DNA of 44,517 bases, taken from positions 1-44,517 of the forward strand of contig NW_015971550.1 in NCBI RefSeq assembly GCF_000182565.1, written 5' to 3'. The notes beneath the pieces were generated by a model. The model was not told the DNA's origin and did no database searches. It saw only the letters and a list, made by a program, of their open reading frames with translations. Both the position numbers and the translations under genes were made by a program. Shown here piece by piece: positions 1-9,748 of the stretch (positions are counted from its first letter, which is position 1; each line of letters begins with the position of its first letter). The stretch is from Spizellomyces punctatus DAOM BR117. Taxonomy: Eukaryota > Chytridiomycota > Chytridiomycetes > Spizellomycetales > Spizellomycetaceae.

Positions 1-85
1 CTCAACCCTAACCCTAACCCTAACCCTAACCCTAACCCTAACCCTAACCCTAACCCTAACCCTAACCCTAACCCTAACCCTAACC

Positions 86-126
<41 letters not shown>

Positions 127-255
127 CCCTAACCCTAACCCTAACCCTAACCCTAACCCTAACCCTAACCCTAACCCTAACCCTAACCCTAACCCTAACC
201 CTAACCCTAACCTAACCCTAACCCTAACCCTAACCCTAACCCTAACCCTAACCCT
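1..255. repeat. Telomere, (CCCTAA)n
   Basis: About 42 head-to-tail CCCTAA units occur with only a few variants: an extra A near 107 and a lost C near 210. The C-rich strand reads 5' to 3' from the left edge, which is the orientation expected of a left chromosome end. The array stops at 255 and passes without any spacer into retrotransposon gag sequence. Confidence 0.97.
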
Positions 256-1129
256 GCTATGTGTCCTGGTTTCCTGCACCTGAAGCAGGCTCCCTTCTTC
301 CTGAGTTCAACCTTCTCAGCTTCAGTGAGTCTGTTGAGCTTTAGCTGGTTGGAGGTGCTGATGTTGTCAATCTCCATGGGGACCACTCCCATCTCTTGAG
401 GCTTCTGGTTCCAGTGGAACTGGGGCTGGTTGGAACCATGGGTGTGCTTCCTACTGTAGGAGTACTGGATTTGGTCCACTCTGTCTGCTACTGCTGCTGC
501 TGTGGCCAGGTTGAGAGTGGATCCTGGGTTGAGTTCCAGCTGCTCTTGAACTCTGGGCTTGAGACCTCTGATAAACTTGTCCAACTTCTCAGCCTCAGAC
601 AAGTCATCAATCTCCAAGCAGAGGGTGCTAAACTTGGTGAGATATTCTTGAACAGAGCCCATCTGCCTAAGCTTTGCTAGTTGGTCTCTTGCAGACCTCA
701 TAGCATTGGCAGGGAGGAAGTAGGCTCTGAGGGCTGTCTTGAGTTCATCCCAGGTGGTGATTCTTCCAGGCTGACCTTCAGGGTGGCTCTTCACATGACT
801 GTGCCACCAGACTTCAGCATACAGCTCCAGGTAGGTTGTGGCAACCATGAGTTGGGCTTGGGGTGACAGGTTGGTGGCTGCTTGGAAGTATTCTTCAAGT
901 CTGGTGATGTAGGTCCTAAGTTCTTGGACCTTCCTGTGCCCCTTGTAGGTCCTTAGCTTGCTCTGGAGGACTTTGACAAGGGTCTTGTCAACTCTGGCTG
1001 AGTCCTGGGGTGGGGTGCTGGTGCTGGCTGGCATGGTGAACTGCTGGAGTCTTGCTTGGTACAGTTGTTCTTTGGCTGTGGTCTCATCCAAGTCAAGGAT
1101 GGCCTGGAAGAGGGCTTGCTCCTGGGGAG
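256..1129 (-). pseudogene. Ty3/gypsy gag fragment (G1-like) capped by the telomere
   Basis: This fragment is homologous over its length to the complete G1 gag at 37269-38180. Shared stretches include [20 protein letters not shown] and the start of the zinc knuckle, [11 protein letters not shown]. In gag direction it begins near the expected start codon, where copia LTR A abuts at 1130. It ends inside the CCHC knuckle, before the last Cys. The frame then runs on through telomeric repeats as Gly-Leu dipeptides, so the terminal part of the open frame is not gag. Gag would form the particle shell and bind RNA; here it is only a remnant. It is a divergent G1 relative, not a copy of the 37-kb one. 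Confidence 0.9.
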
Positions 1130-1641
1130 TATTGAAACTTAGCGTTTGGAACACTGATTTCCTGTGTAGAAATCACTTCTGAAAGGCCTAGTAATGCCTG
1201 TGGCCGCTAGTAAGACTTCTGGGTGCAGTAACTTGTGGGATAACACGCTTGTATTAATCCAGAGACATTCAAAAGTCCCCTTTATATAACCCAGTACATT
1301 CTCCAGCCTCCCTCCACCTTTGTTTACTGTTTACATGCTTCAGCCCACTTGTTTACATGCTCAGCAGTGCTCAGCAGTGCTCAGCAGCTTCAGCCATGCC
1401 TTGGCAAACATTACCTGAAGATCTAGATCATCACAAACCTTCCAGACCTTCTAAGAGTGCTTACATGATGATTTACCCCTTTAAATCATTCCACACGCGT
1501 CTGTGATCATTCTGATTACTCTAAGTCCAATTCCCCACGTTGTAACTTAGCCAAATCAGATGTGAACTGTCTAATGACATCCCAGCATGATCTCACATGA
1601 TTTATAGATCATACAGCGTGGTTTAAGCCTGAATCTCAACG
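1130..1641 (-). repeat. Copia-A LTR A (512 bp)
   Basis: This is one of three near-identical 512-bp copies (also 2133-2644 and 6047-6558). In element orientation it starts near TGTTGAGATT (here CGTTGAG) and ends TTTCAATA. It joins copia-A pol on the right and gypsy gag on the left (flank GGGAG). No matching target duplication was found at the other end of the block. Confidence 0.9.
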
Positions 1642-2132
1642 CTCCCACTCATTGAATCATCTGATTTCCGACAGAGACCCATTTTACCACAAAGTTTAAG
1701 GTGCTTTGTCTTGGGTAAAGCCTTGGTGAGAATGTCAGCCGTCATTTCTTCTGTCTGACAGTACTTGAGGCTGATTTTCTTGTCTTCTACTGCTTGTCTG
1801 ATGAAGTGGTGCCGCACATCAATGTGTTTGGTCCTTGCATGATGTGTTGGGTTGTTGGCAAGCGCTATGGCGCCCTGATTGTCACCATACAACGTTGTAG
1901 GACCACTTTGCTGATGTCCTAGCTCGCCTAGAAGTGTTCTGAACCAGATAACTTCCTTGGTAGCTTGACAAAGAGCCATGTACTCTGACTCTGTTGATGA
2001 TAGAGCAACTGTAGGTTGCCTCTTGCTTTGCCAGCTGACTGTGCTGCCGCCAATCTTGACTAAGAAGCCAGTGGTAGACTTCCTGAAGTCCAAATCACCG
2101 CCCCAATCTGCATCAGAGTATGCAGATAGCTC
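1642..2132 (-). pseudogene. Copia-A pol 3' fragment (RNase H)
   Basis: This fragment duplicates 2645-3135. It encodes the C-terminal RNase H of a Ty1/copia polyprotein, including the STTGFLVKIGGSTVSWQSKR and STESEYMALCQATKE motifs. The stop codon lies 16 bp inside the adjoining LTR, at about 1623. It is truncated at GCAGATAGCTC, where LTR B begins. It is read as the 3' remnant of a second copy of the same family, placed in tandem with the longer one. It cannot encode a working enzyme. Confidence 0.88.
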
Positions 2133-2644
2133 TATTGAAACTTAGCGCTTGGAACACTGATTTCCCGTGTGGAAATCACTTCTGAAAGGCCTAGTAATGC
2201 CTGTGGCCGCTAGTAAGACTTCTGGGTGCAGTAACTTGTGGGATAACACACTTGTATTAATCCAGAGACGTTCAAAAGTCCCCTTTATATAACCCAGTAC
2301 ATTCTCCAGCCTCCCTCCGCCTTTGTTTACTGTTTACATGCTTCAGCCCACTTGTTTACATGCTCAGCCGTGCTCAGCAGTGCTCAGCAGCTTCAGCCAT
2401 GCCTTGGCAAACATTACCTGAAGATCTAGATCATCACAAACCTTCCAGACCTTCTAAGAGTGCTTACATGATGATTTACCCCTTTAAATCATTCCACACG
2501 CGTCTGTGATCATTCTGATTACTCTAAGTCCAATTCCCCACGTTGCAACTTAGCCAAATCAGATGTGAACTGTCTAATGACATCCCAGCATGATCTCACA
2601 TGATTTATAGATCATACAGCGTGGTTTAAGCCTGAATCTCAACG
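2133..2644 (-). repeat. Copia-A LTR B (3' LTR)
   Basis: A 512-bp LTR matching LTRs A and C. The element's polypurine tract lies at 2645-2653 (GAGTGGGAG on the coding strand). The pol stop codon is about 18 bp inside this LTR. Confidence 0.9.
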
Positions 2645-3954
2645 CTCCCACTCATTGAATCATCTGATTTCCGACAGAGACCCATTTTACCACAAAGTTT
2701 AAGGTGCTTTGTCTTGGGTAGAGCCTTGGTGAGAATGTCAGCTGTCATTTCTTCTGTCTGACAGTACTTGAGGCTGATTTTCTTGTCTTCTACTGCTTGT
2801 CTGATGAAGTGGTGCTGCACATCAATATGTTTGGTCCTTGCATGATGTGTTGGGTTGTTGGCAAGTGCTATGGCGCCCTGATTGTCACCATACAATGTTG
2901 TAGGACCACTTTGCTGATGTCCTAGCTCGCCTAGAAGTGTTCTGAACCAGATAACTTCCTTGGTAGCTTGACAAAGAGCCATGTACTCTGACTCTGTTGA
3001 TGATAGAGTGACTGTGGGTTGCCTCTTGCTTTGCCAGCTGACTGTGCTGCTGCCAATCTTGACTAAGAAGCCAGTGGTAGACTTCCTGAAGTCCAAATCA
3101 CCGCCCCAATCTGCATCAGAGTATGCAGATAGCTCCCACTTGCTCTGAATGCCACCCAGTTGAAGTCCTAGGTCTCTGGAGCCATTCAGGTACCGCATGA
3201 TCCATTTGACTGCTATCCAGTGCTGATGTCCGGGGTTTCCTTTGGCTACCAGTCTGGCCTTGTAGCGCTCTACAGAGCCATCTGACTTGAGTTTCAGCTT
3301 GAAAACCCACTTGCAGCCCACTGTGGATCTTCCTGGTGGTAGTTTGACTAAGTCCCATGTCTGATTCTCCATCAGAGAGTCATATTCTGCTTTGACAGCT
3401 GCCTCCCACTGTTTGGCATCATGTCTGGTCCTAGCTTCAGGCAGAATGCTGGGTTCTTCCTGTGGAACTTCCCCAATGGTGAAGGCAAAAGCCAGATTTG
3501 ACTGAGTTGGCTTTGCAATCCACCACTCTCCCGGTGGTTTGTGAAATCTGGCACTCTTCCTGCTGAGTTCTGGCACTTCCTCAGCATCCTGGAAGTCGTC
3601 CCCATCATCTTCTGATGCTGAAGAGTTGTCTGGAGTGATGCTAGATGGTCTCTGAGTCTCTTGAACCGTCCCTAGCCCTTCTTGGTCGTCCAAGAACGAA
3701 GGCTCCCCTCCCAGAGGCATCTGTAGCTCTTGGTCTTGCTGTGGTACACTCTGCAGTCGCTGCTGAGTGCTCCACATCAAGTTTTCATCAAAGATGACGT
3801 CCCTTGACATGATAACTTGGTTCATTTCAGGTACCCACAGTCTGTAGGCCTTACTCTGAGTGCTGTAGCTGACCATGACTGCCTTCTTGGCCTTCTCATC
3901 AAGTTTTGACCGCTTTTCTTTTGGAATATGAGTGTAGGCCACGCAGCCAAACAC
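2626..3954 (-). pseudogene. Copia-A pol: IN C-terminus and RNase H with in-frame RT deletion
   Basis: An open frame of 442 codons. It starts with the conserved post-integrase region (MFGCVAYTHIPKEKRSK) and reaches the RT N-terminus (TVGCKWVFKLKLKSDGSVER, then YKARLVAKG). It then jumps directly to the RT/RNase H connection (HWIAVKWIMRYLNGS) and RNase H (AYSDADWGGDLDFRKS). The RT palm, including the YVDD box, is absent; from the family layout roughly 190-200 residues are lost. The deletion keeps the frame open. Upstream it is out of frame with gag-PR-IN because of an apparent one-base loss near 4000. Enzyme activity is not expected. Confidence 0.88.
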
Positions 3955-3995
3955 TCTGAGGTGCTGGAGATCTGGTTTACTGCCTGTAAACTCTT

Positions 3996-5867
3996 GAATG
4001 GTGTTGATTGTTTGCTGAGTGCTGCAGTGGGGCTCCTGTTCCTGAGATAGACCACTGTCATGATTGCCTCGCCCCAGAACTTGTAGCTGAGTTCACTGTG
4101 GTGCAGCATGCACCTTCCCATTTCCACCAGCATCCTGTTCATCCTCTCAGCAACACCATTCTGCTCTGGTGTGTAGGGGGTGCTGAATTGCTGCTGAATT
4201 CCCTTCTGTTTGCAGAATTTCTTGAATTCTTCGCCCATATACTCTCCCCCATTGTCTGATCTGAGAGTTTTGATCTTCTGTCCTGTGAAGTTGGTTGCCC
4301 AGGCCTCAAACTCCTTGAATTTGCTGAGAACCTCACTCTTCTCCTTCAGAAGATAAACTGCCGTCATCCTTGACTTGTCATCAATGAATGTGACAAAGTA
4401 CTTTGCCCCACCATGACTTGGTGTCTTCATGGGCCCACACACATCACTGTGAACCACCCCCAGCAGTAGAGCCGCTCTAGCTGCTTCTCCCTTTGGAAAG
4501 GGACGCCTGGTGATCTTTCCAATGGCACAGGCTTCGCATGGTGATGTTTCTGTGTGACTCTTGACCTCCAGACCGCTTCCCAGCTGGTTCCTAGCCAAGA
4601 TTTTGATGCTGTTGACGTTCAGGTGTCCTAACCTGCGATGCCAGAGGTCCAAACTCATTCCAGAGGCTATGTTTGCATGTTCTCTTGCATGAAACATGTA
4701 TAGACCGCCCCCTAGAGTTCCCTGGATTGCTTCCTGACCGTCTGAAGTCTTGATACAGCATCCCTTGCTGCCAAACTCAACTTTGGCACCGTTTTCAGTG
4801 GCTCTTCTTACTGAAAACAAGTTCTTTTCAAGCTTGGGAACAAACCACACGTCTCTGAGGGTACAGAATCGGTTTCTGCCTGTCTCAAGTGTGATCTGGC
4901 CCTTCCCTATTGCCTGAACTGTTCTGTTGTCCGCCAGATGGACTTGAATTGGTGACATCTCCATGTAATTGGTCATCCAATCCTTCCTGTGTGACATGTG
5001 CTGTGAAGCACCCGAGTCCACAATCCACCAGACTGCTCCCTGAGAGGTTTTGGTGTCATCTCCTGACTGAGCAAAGAATAGGAACTCATTCTGAGTTGCC
5101 TGACTGGTGCTGGCTTGATTGGCTTGTTGTTTGGTGTCCGCCAGAAACTTCCTGCAGTCCTTCTTGAAGTGACCCTTCTTGTTGCAATAGAAGCACTTCC
5201 CTGCTATCTTCTTGGTCCCACCATGCTTGCCAACCTTCTGCCCACCATCCCTGCTGAAAAAGGCCTTCCCTTTGCTATCTCCTTCACTCCCAGCTTCCTT
5301 CCTGCGTGTTTCTTCATGCAAAAGCCGTGAGGTGAGGAATTCCAGCATCAGAGAATCACTCCTGGCCTCCAAAGACACCACCAGCTGTTCATAACTCTCT
5401 GGTAGGCTGTAGAGTAGGGTGATGACTTGGTCTTCTTCACTGACTGGCGCCCCAATGGCCTCCAACTGCTGAGCCATTGTCCTGACCGTGTTTATGTGTC
5501 CCAACATGCCCCCAGTGCCATCTTCCATCTTCAGAGTGAGAAATTTCCTCCTTAGATAGAGCCTACTGGCAATTCCTTTCCTTTGGTGGACGTCACTGAG
5601 CTTTAACCAGGCCTCTTTTGCAGTTACAGCGGTCTGTACATGCATGAGTTGGGCATCACTCAGTGACAGAGCAATTACTGCCATTGCCCGCTCATCCCTT
5701 CTCCTCCAATCCTTGTCAGAGGTTCCCTCCATGCTCTCATCTCCTTCAATCACACCCCACAGCCCCTTTTCCTTCAGCAACATCGTCATTTTGAACTTCC
5801 AGAGGTGGTAGTTCACACCATTGAACTTTTCCATTGTGAGTTTGGTGTCCAAGTCCGTGTTTGACAT
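3996..5867 (-). CDS. Copia-A gag-protease-integrase
   Basis: The open frame of about 680 codons starts at MSNTDLDTKLTMEKFNG. In order it holds a copia-type Gag; a CCHC knuckle at residues 225-238 (CFYCNKKGHFKKDC); an aspartic protease motif DSGAS at 284-288; and the integrase zinc finger H410/H415 and C444/C447. The integrase triad is D475 (HSDVCGP), D538 (RSDNGGEY) and E574 (QNGVAERMN). All these catalytic residues are present. The family role is particle assembly, polyprotein cleavage and cDNA integration. The frame is lost near 4000, and the final about 55 codons down to 3822 are out-of-frame read-through. Confidence 0.9.
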
Positions 5868-6032
5868 GTCTGAGCTGATTTGGTGAGTGGATTTGTTGTT
5901 GGGGAAGAGGTAAAATCGTCCTAGTATGGTAGGTGGTCCAAATATGAGGTTGGGAAGGAGATAGGTCCGTCAGGAAGATGGTGTGGCCGTCAGAAAAGAG
6001 ATTTGAAGCAGGAAAATATCAGTGATAGCTAT

Positions 6033-6046
6033 CAGGGCTCATAACC
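6033..6046 (-). other. Copia-A primer-binding site, half-tRNA type
   Basis: Directly downstream of the 5' LTR the coding strand reads GGTTATGAGCCCTG. This is complementary to CAGGGCTCATAACC, the anticodon stem-loop of a fungal-type initiator tRNA-Met (CAT anticodon), and not to a tRNA 3' end. Drosophila copia uses the same internal half-tRNA priming. Confidence 0.75.
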
Positions 6047-6558
6047 TATTGAAACTTAGCGCTTGGAACACTGATTTCCCGTGTGGAAATCACTTCTGAA
6101 AGGCCTAGTAATGCCTGTGGCCGCTAGTAAGACTTCTGGGTGCAGTAACTTGTGGGATAACACACTTGTATTAATCCAGAGACGTTCAAAAGTCCCCTTT
6201 ATATAACCCAGTACATTCTCCAGCCTCCCTCCGCCTTTGTTTACTGTTTACATGCTTCAGCCCACTTGTTTACATGCTCAGCCGTGCTCAGCAGTGCTCA
6301 GCAGCTTCAGCCATGCCTTGGCAAACATTACCTGAAGATCTAGATCATCACAAACCTTCCAGACCTTCTAAGAGTGCTTACATGATGATTTACCCCTTTA
6401 AATCATTCCACACGCGTCTGTGATCATTCTGATTACTCTAAGTCCAATTCCCCACGTTGTAACTTAGCCAGAGCAGATGTGAACTGTCTAATGACATTTC
6501 AGCATGATCTCACATGATTTATAGATCATACAGCGTGGTTTAAGCCTGAATCTCAACA
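6047..6558 (-). repeat. Copia-A LTR C (5' LTR)
   Basis: A 512-bp LTR that starts TGTTGAGATT and ends TTTCAATA in element orientation. The right-hand boundary abuts gypsy RNase H sequence at 6559. Confidence 0.9.
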
Positions 6559-8244
6559 CCATGATGCCCTCAGAGTTTGGAGGCCCTACCTGGAAGGAAC
6601 ACCCTTCAAAGTTATCTCAGACCACCAGTCCCTCAAGTGGCTACAGAACCAGCCCTTCTTGACCAGAAGACAAGCCAGATGGGTCATGAACTTCCAATCT
6701 TTTGACTTTGAGATTGGTTATGGCCCAGGAAGACTCCACACAGTGGCAGACATCCTGTCTAGAAGACCAGACCTGGCCCCAAAATGCATCAAGTGCAAAG
6801 CCTTGGTGACAGCAGAGTTAAATGCCATAACTCACAGCACCAACACCCTTGAAGAGAGGTTAAAGACCAGCACCACTTTGGACCCAGAACTTCAAGAGCT
6901 TATTGAAGCATTGGATGACCCCAATGACTTACAAGCTCAAGAGCAAAGGCTGAAGCATCTTAGGCACCAAGATGGCTTACTATACTATCAAAATAGGATC
7001 TTTGTCCCAAGTGATCCAGACCTAAGGTTAAGCCTACTCCAAGAAACCCATGACACTCAGTATGCTGGACACTTTGGCATCACCAAGACCTATGATGCCC
7101 TAGCCAGGTATTACTACTGGCCAAGAATGTACAAGGACATCAAGAAGTATGTCAAGTCTTGTGATTCCTGCCAGAGAAGCAAACCTAGTCAGCAACCACC
7201 GGCAGGCCTGCTGCAGCCCCTTCCAGTACCCAAGACCAGATGGATCCAGATCTCCATTGACCTGATCCCTGACCTACCCATAACTTCCTCTGGTCACAAT
7301 TCCATCTTTGTCATTGTGGACAGATTGTCAAAGAGAGGCCACTTTATCCCCACCACCACCAGAGCCTCAGCCAAGGACCTGGCCCTGCTCTTCTTGAAGC
7401 ATATCTTCAAGCACCATGGCCTGCCAGAAGTAATTGTATCTGATAGAGACACCAAGTTCACCAGTTCATTCTGGTCCAACTTGATGCAACTCTTAGGCTG
7501 CAACACCCTCCTAGCCACTGCAAGGCACCAGCAGACCAATGGACAGGCAGAGAGAACCATCAAGACTTTGAAGATCTACCTGAGAGCTTTCCTGGAGTAC
7601 AATATGAAGAATTGGGAAGATCTTCTACCCTTTGCTGAGTTTGCCTACAACAACAGCATCTCAGAAACTACAGGCTTCACCCCATTCTACTTGGAGAATG
7701 GCCAGCACCCCAGGACCCCAACAACACCACCAGGAGAAAGCAGTAATCCTGAAGCAACAGACTTCCACCAGTACATCCAGCAACTGCTTCAAGTAGCCAA
7801 GGACAACATGATACTGGCCCAAGAAAGACAAGTTCAGCAAGCCAACAAGTCTCTCAGCAATGCCCCAAGCTACCCCATAGGCTCCAAAGTTTGGCTATCC
7901 AGAGAAGGCATCACCCCAGAAGAAGAAGCCCAGAGACCAGCCCAGAAACTTCTTCACCCCTGGCTTGGACCCTACAGAATCAAGGCCAAGGATGAATTTC
8001 AGAATTACACCCTTGAGCTCCCCAGCACCATGAAGATCCACCCAGTGTTCCATGTGAGACTCCTCAAGCCTTACCTGGACCCCACAGAGGACTTCCCTAC
8101 CAGACCAGTACCACCTGAACCTGAGCCCATCATCCAGCAAGGAGAAGAGTTTTGGGAAGTTGAGAAGATACTGGACCATAAGACCAGAAGAAAGAAGAAC
8201 CTCTACCTCATCAAGTGGAAAGGCTACCCCTCCTCTCAGAACAC
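6559..8244 (+). pseudogene. G1-like pol fragment: RNase H end, integrase, truncated chromodomain
   Basis: Open from 6559. It begins at the RNase H end ([18 protein letters not shown]), then has a linker and the integrase H2C2 finger (two His in [18 protein letters not shown]). The DDE core follows ([17 protein letters not shown] near 7436, NGQAERTIK near 7540). A C-terminal chromodomain has lost its last third: after [14 protein letters not shown] the frame hits TAG within telomeric repeats. The integrase itself looks intact and the frame has no other stop. Chromodomains in this family bind methylated histone H3 and direct integration. With no promoter-proximal half, expression is unlikely. 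Confidence 0.92.
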
Positions 8245-8295
8245 TTAGGGTTAGGGTTAGGGTTAGGGTTAGGGTTAGGGTTAGGGTTAGGGTTA
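8245..8295 (+). repeat. Interstitial telomeric tract (TTAGGG)8.5
   Basis: Eight perfect TTAGGG units plus TTA. Aligned with the intact copy (reverse of 33086-33170), the tract plus CCTA replaces about 58 bp of chromodomain coding sequence, and element sequence resumes at GCCCAGAAGG. The pattern is that of a filled double-strand break, not simple insertion. Confidence 0.95.
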
Positions 8296-8333
8296 CCTAG
8301 CCCAGAAGGGAGCTTAATCTTAAAGTGGGGGAG

Positions 8334-8763
8334 TGTAACAGAATTCTTCTGTTAGTTACTTTGTCTTTAGTTAGTCAGTCAGTAGTATCAGTAGTGTAGT
8401 AGTTTGGACTTAGAGATTTTCAGTGCAAGTCCATTAGTCTTAAAATGGCAGGCACATGTCTCTGAAACAAATGTTAGTAAGGAGGCAGGCCTAAAGGTTG
8501 ATTTACCTAAATTAGGCAAGTCAGAGACATGTGTCTGAAACAAATTCCCCTTACTGAGCTGCAGAAAATAATTTTTGCTGCAAAGATAAGGAGGATACAT
8601 TGTGACTCAGTAGTTTAGAAGTCTTTTCATTGGTTAGAGATAAAACTGAAGCCTTGGCATTTTTGTCTATAAAAAGGGAGTGTTCCCACACCCCCCTCTA
8701 ATAGAATAACCAAGTTTTCCCCAAGTCTTCCTAGTCTTCTTGTCCCTGCTGCCAATTGTTACA
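8334..8763 (+). repeat. G1-like 3' LTR (430 bp)
   Basis: Begins TGTAACAGAATTC after the polypurine tract and ends AATTGTTACA. It shares its termini and TATA region with the G1 LTRs at 32579 and 38875 but has a different, shorter U3, so it marks another subfamily. A TATA-like TATAAAAA lies at 8668-8675. Confidence 0.85.
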
Positions 8764-8901
8764 GGTTTGCCCAGACCGGTTGAGCTCTGTGGCTCAGCCA
8801 GTGGGGCTGTCCCCGGGACTACTGGGCTTTCCCAGCATGACCCATGCGATTGCATCCAATGCAACACCTTACGTACGTATGATTTTCATCATGATGAGGT
8901 A
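8764..8901. other. Unassigned 138-bp spacer
   Basis: Between the G1-like LTR and the G2 internal sequence. It has no open frame and no match elsewhere in the window. It could be original flanking DNA or the remnant of a lost element. Confidence 0.5.
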
Positions 8902-9748
8902 ATTGTTTGGGGGCTGACCCCTGGAGCAGCTTCACCCGGTGCCCACGGGGACCGTTTGCTGAGTCGTTGCTCCATTTCTGGCCCTTTTATACTTTATACA
9001 ATTTGGGGGCTGACCCCTGGAGCAGCTTCACCCGGTGCCCACGGGGACCATTTGCTGAGTCATCGCTCATTTTGGTCATGTATATACTTTATACAAAAGT
9101 GCACTTATTGCTATCTTGGTGCTAGACAAGCCTTTTACTTTTGTTGTGTCATCTATGTACTAAAGCCCTACTGAATATACATGCATACTTGGAAGCCTCT
9201 TTACGTACAAAGAACCAGTTGCTTTGTTCTTTTAAATGGGAGCGTATTTCACTTTCCCCTCTATCATTCTTACTACCCACTGTTGATAACATCTTTCTTC
9301 AAAGAATGTCTTTTCCCCACATGGACATCACAATACACCTTGGTCCACACTTGAGACTGACTGCACGTGTAAGCCCTGCATGATTTATGCCAGCACCTCA
9401 CTTATCACGTCGTGGGAATGGTTATGGAGGTGGTGACCCAGTGGGTCATTGCCTCCACAATTCCATGCACAGCGTTGTGCACTTGGGTAGGTCATTGTTC
9501 ATTTTCGATTTCTTTTGTCTTTCATGTTGTTAATCGGAGTGGACTGGATTTAGATTTTCGACCAGTCGGGGGCTTGAGAGTATCTTCAAGCCCAGTCATT
9601 CTCAACAAACCACTGAAGAACATATCATTTTTGTTCCATTTTGGGCTGTTGGGACCTTGCGCTTGGGGTTTGTGGTTGGTGTGGGTCTGTTGGGTATGCT
9701 TGTATACTTGTAATAGATGTCATCTTCGTAAATATATGTTTCACATTC
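8902..9748 (-). repeat. G2-a 3' untranslated region with 96-bp tandem duplication
   Basis: Matches 18913-19764 of G2-b. It contains two head-to-tail 96-bp units (starts near 8909 and 9005) built around GGGGGCTGACCCCTGG. No coding potential is supported; the open frames here shift between copies. Confidence 0.8.

Larger units (their letters stand above)
2133..6558 (-). mobile_element. Copia-A, Ty1/copia LTR retrotransposon, RT-deleted
   Basis: In minus-strand order the parts are: 5' LTR 6047-6558, PBS at 6033-6046, leader, gag-PR-IN (5867 downwards), a frameshift near 4000, an RT/RNase H remnant, a GAGTGGGAG polypurine tract, and 3' LTR 2133-2644. PR-IN-RT-RNase H order identifies Ty1/copia. 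The RT catalytic core is missing, so this copy is non-autonomous. The flanks differ (left AGCTC, right CCATG), so no target duplication survives. The right flank is gypsy pol in the opposite orientation, showing rearrangement after insertion. Confidence 0.9.
6559..8763 (+). mobile_element. G1-like Ty3/gypsy 3' half
   Basis: A truncated chromovirus on the plus strand: end of RNase H, integrase, a broken chromodomain, an interstitial telomere tract, polypurine tract AAAGTGGGGGAG, and a 3' LTR. The 5' half is missing; copia-A LTR C sits at the break. It is closely related to, but distinct from, the complete G1 element at 32579-39485, and the LTR in particular is divergent. Confidence 0.88.

Noticed and set aside
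207-255. Open frame running through the telomere (Gly-Leu repeats)
   Set aside because: Six-base repeats have no stop in this frame; it is not gag sequence.
8740-9383. Plus-strand frames with a duplicated block (WSSFTRCPRG)
   Set aside because: They come from the 96-bp duplication in the G2 3' UTR and are not kept in register with a start or known domain.
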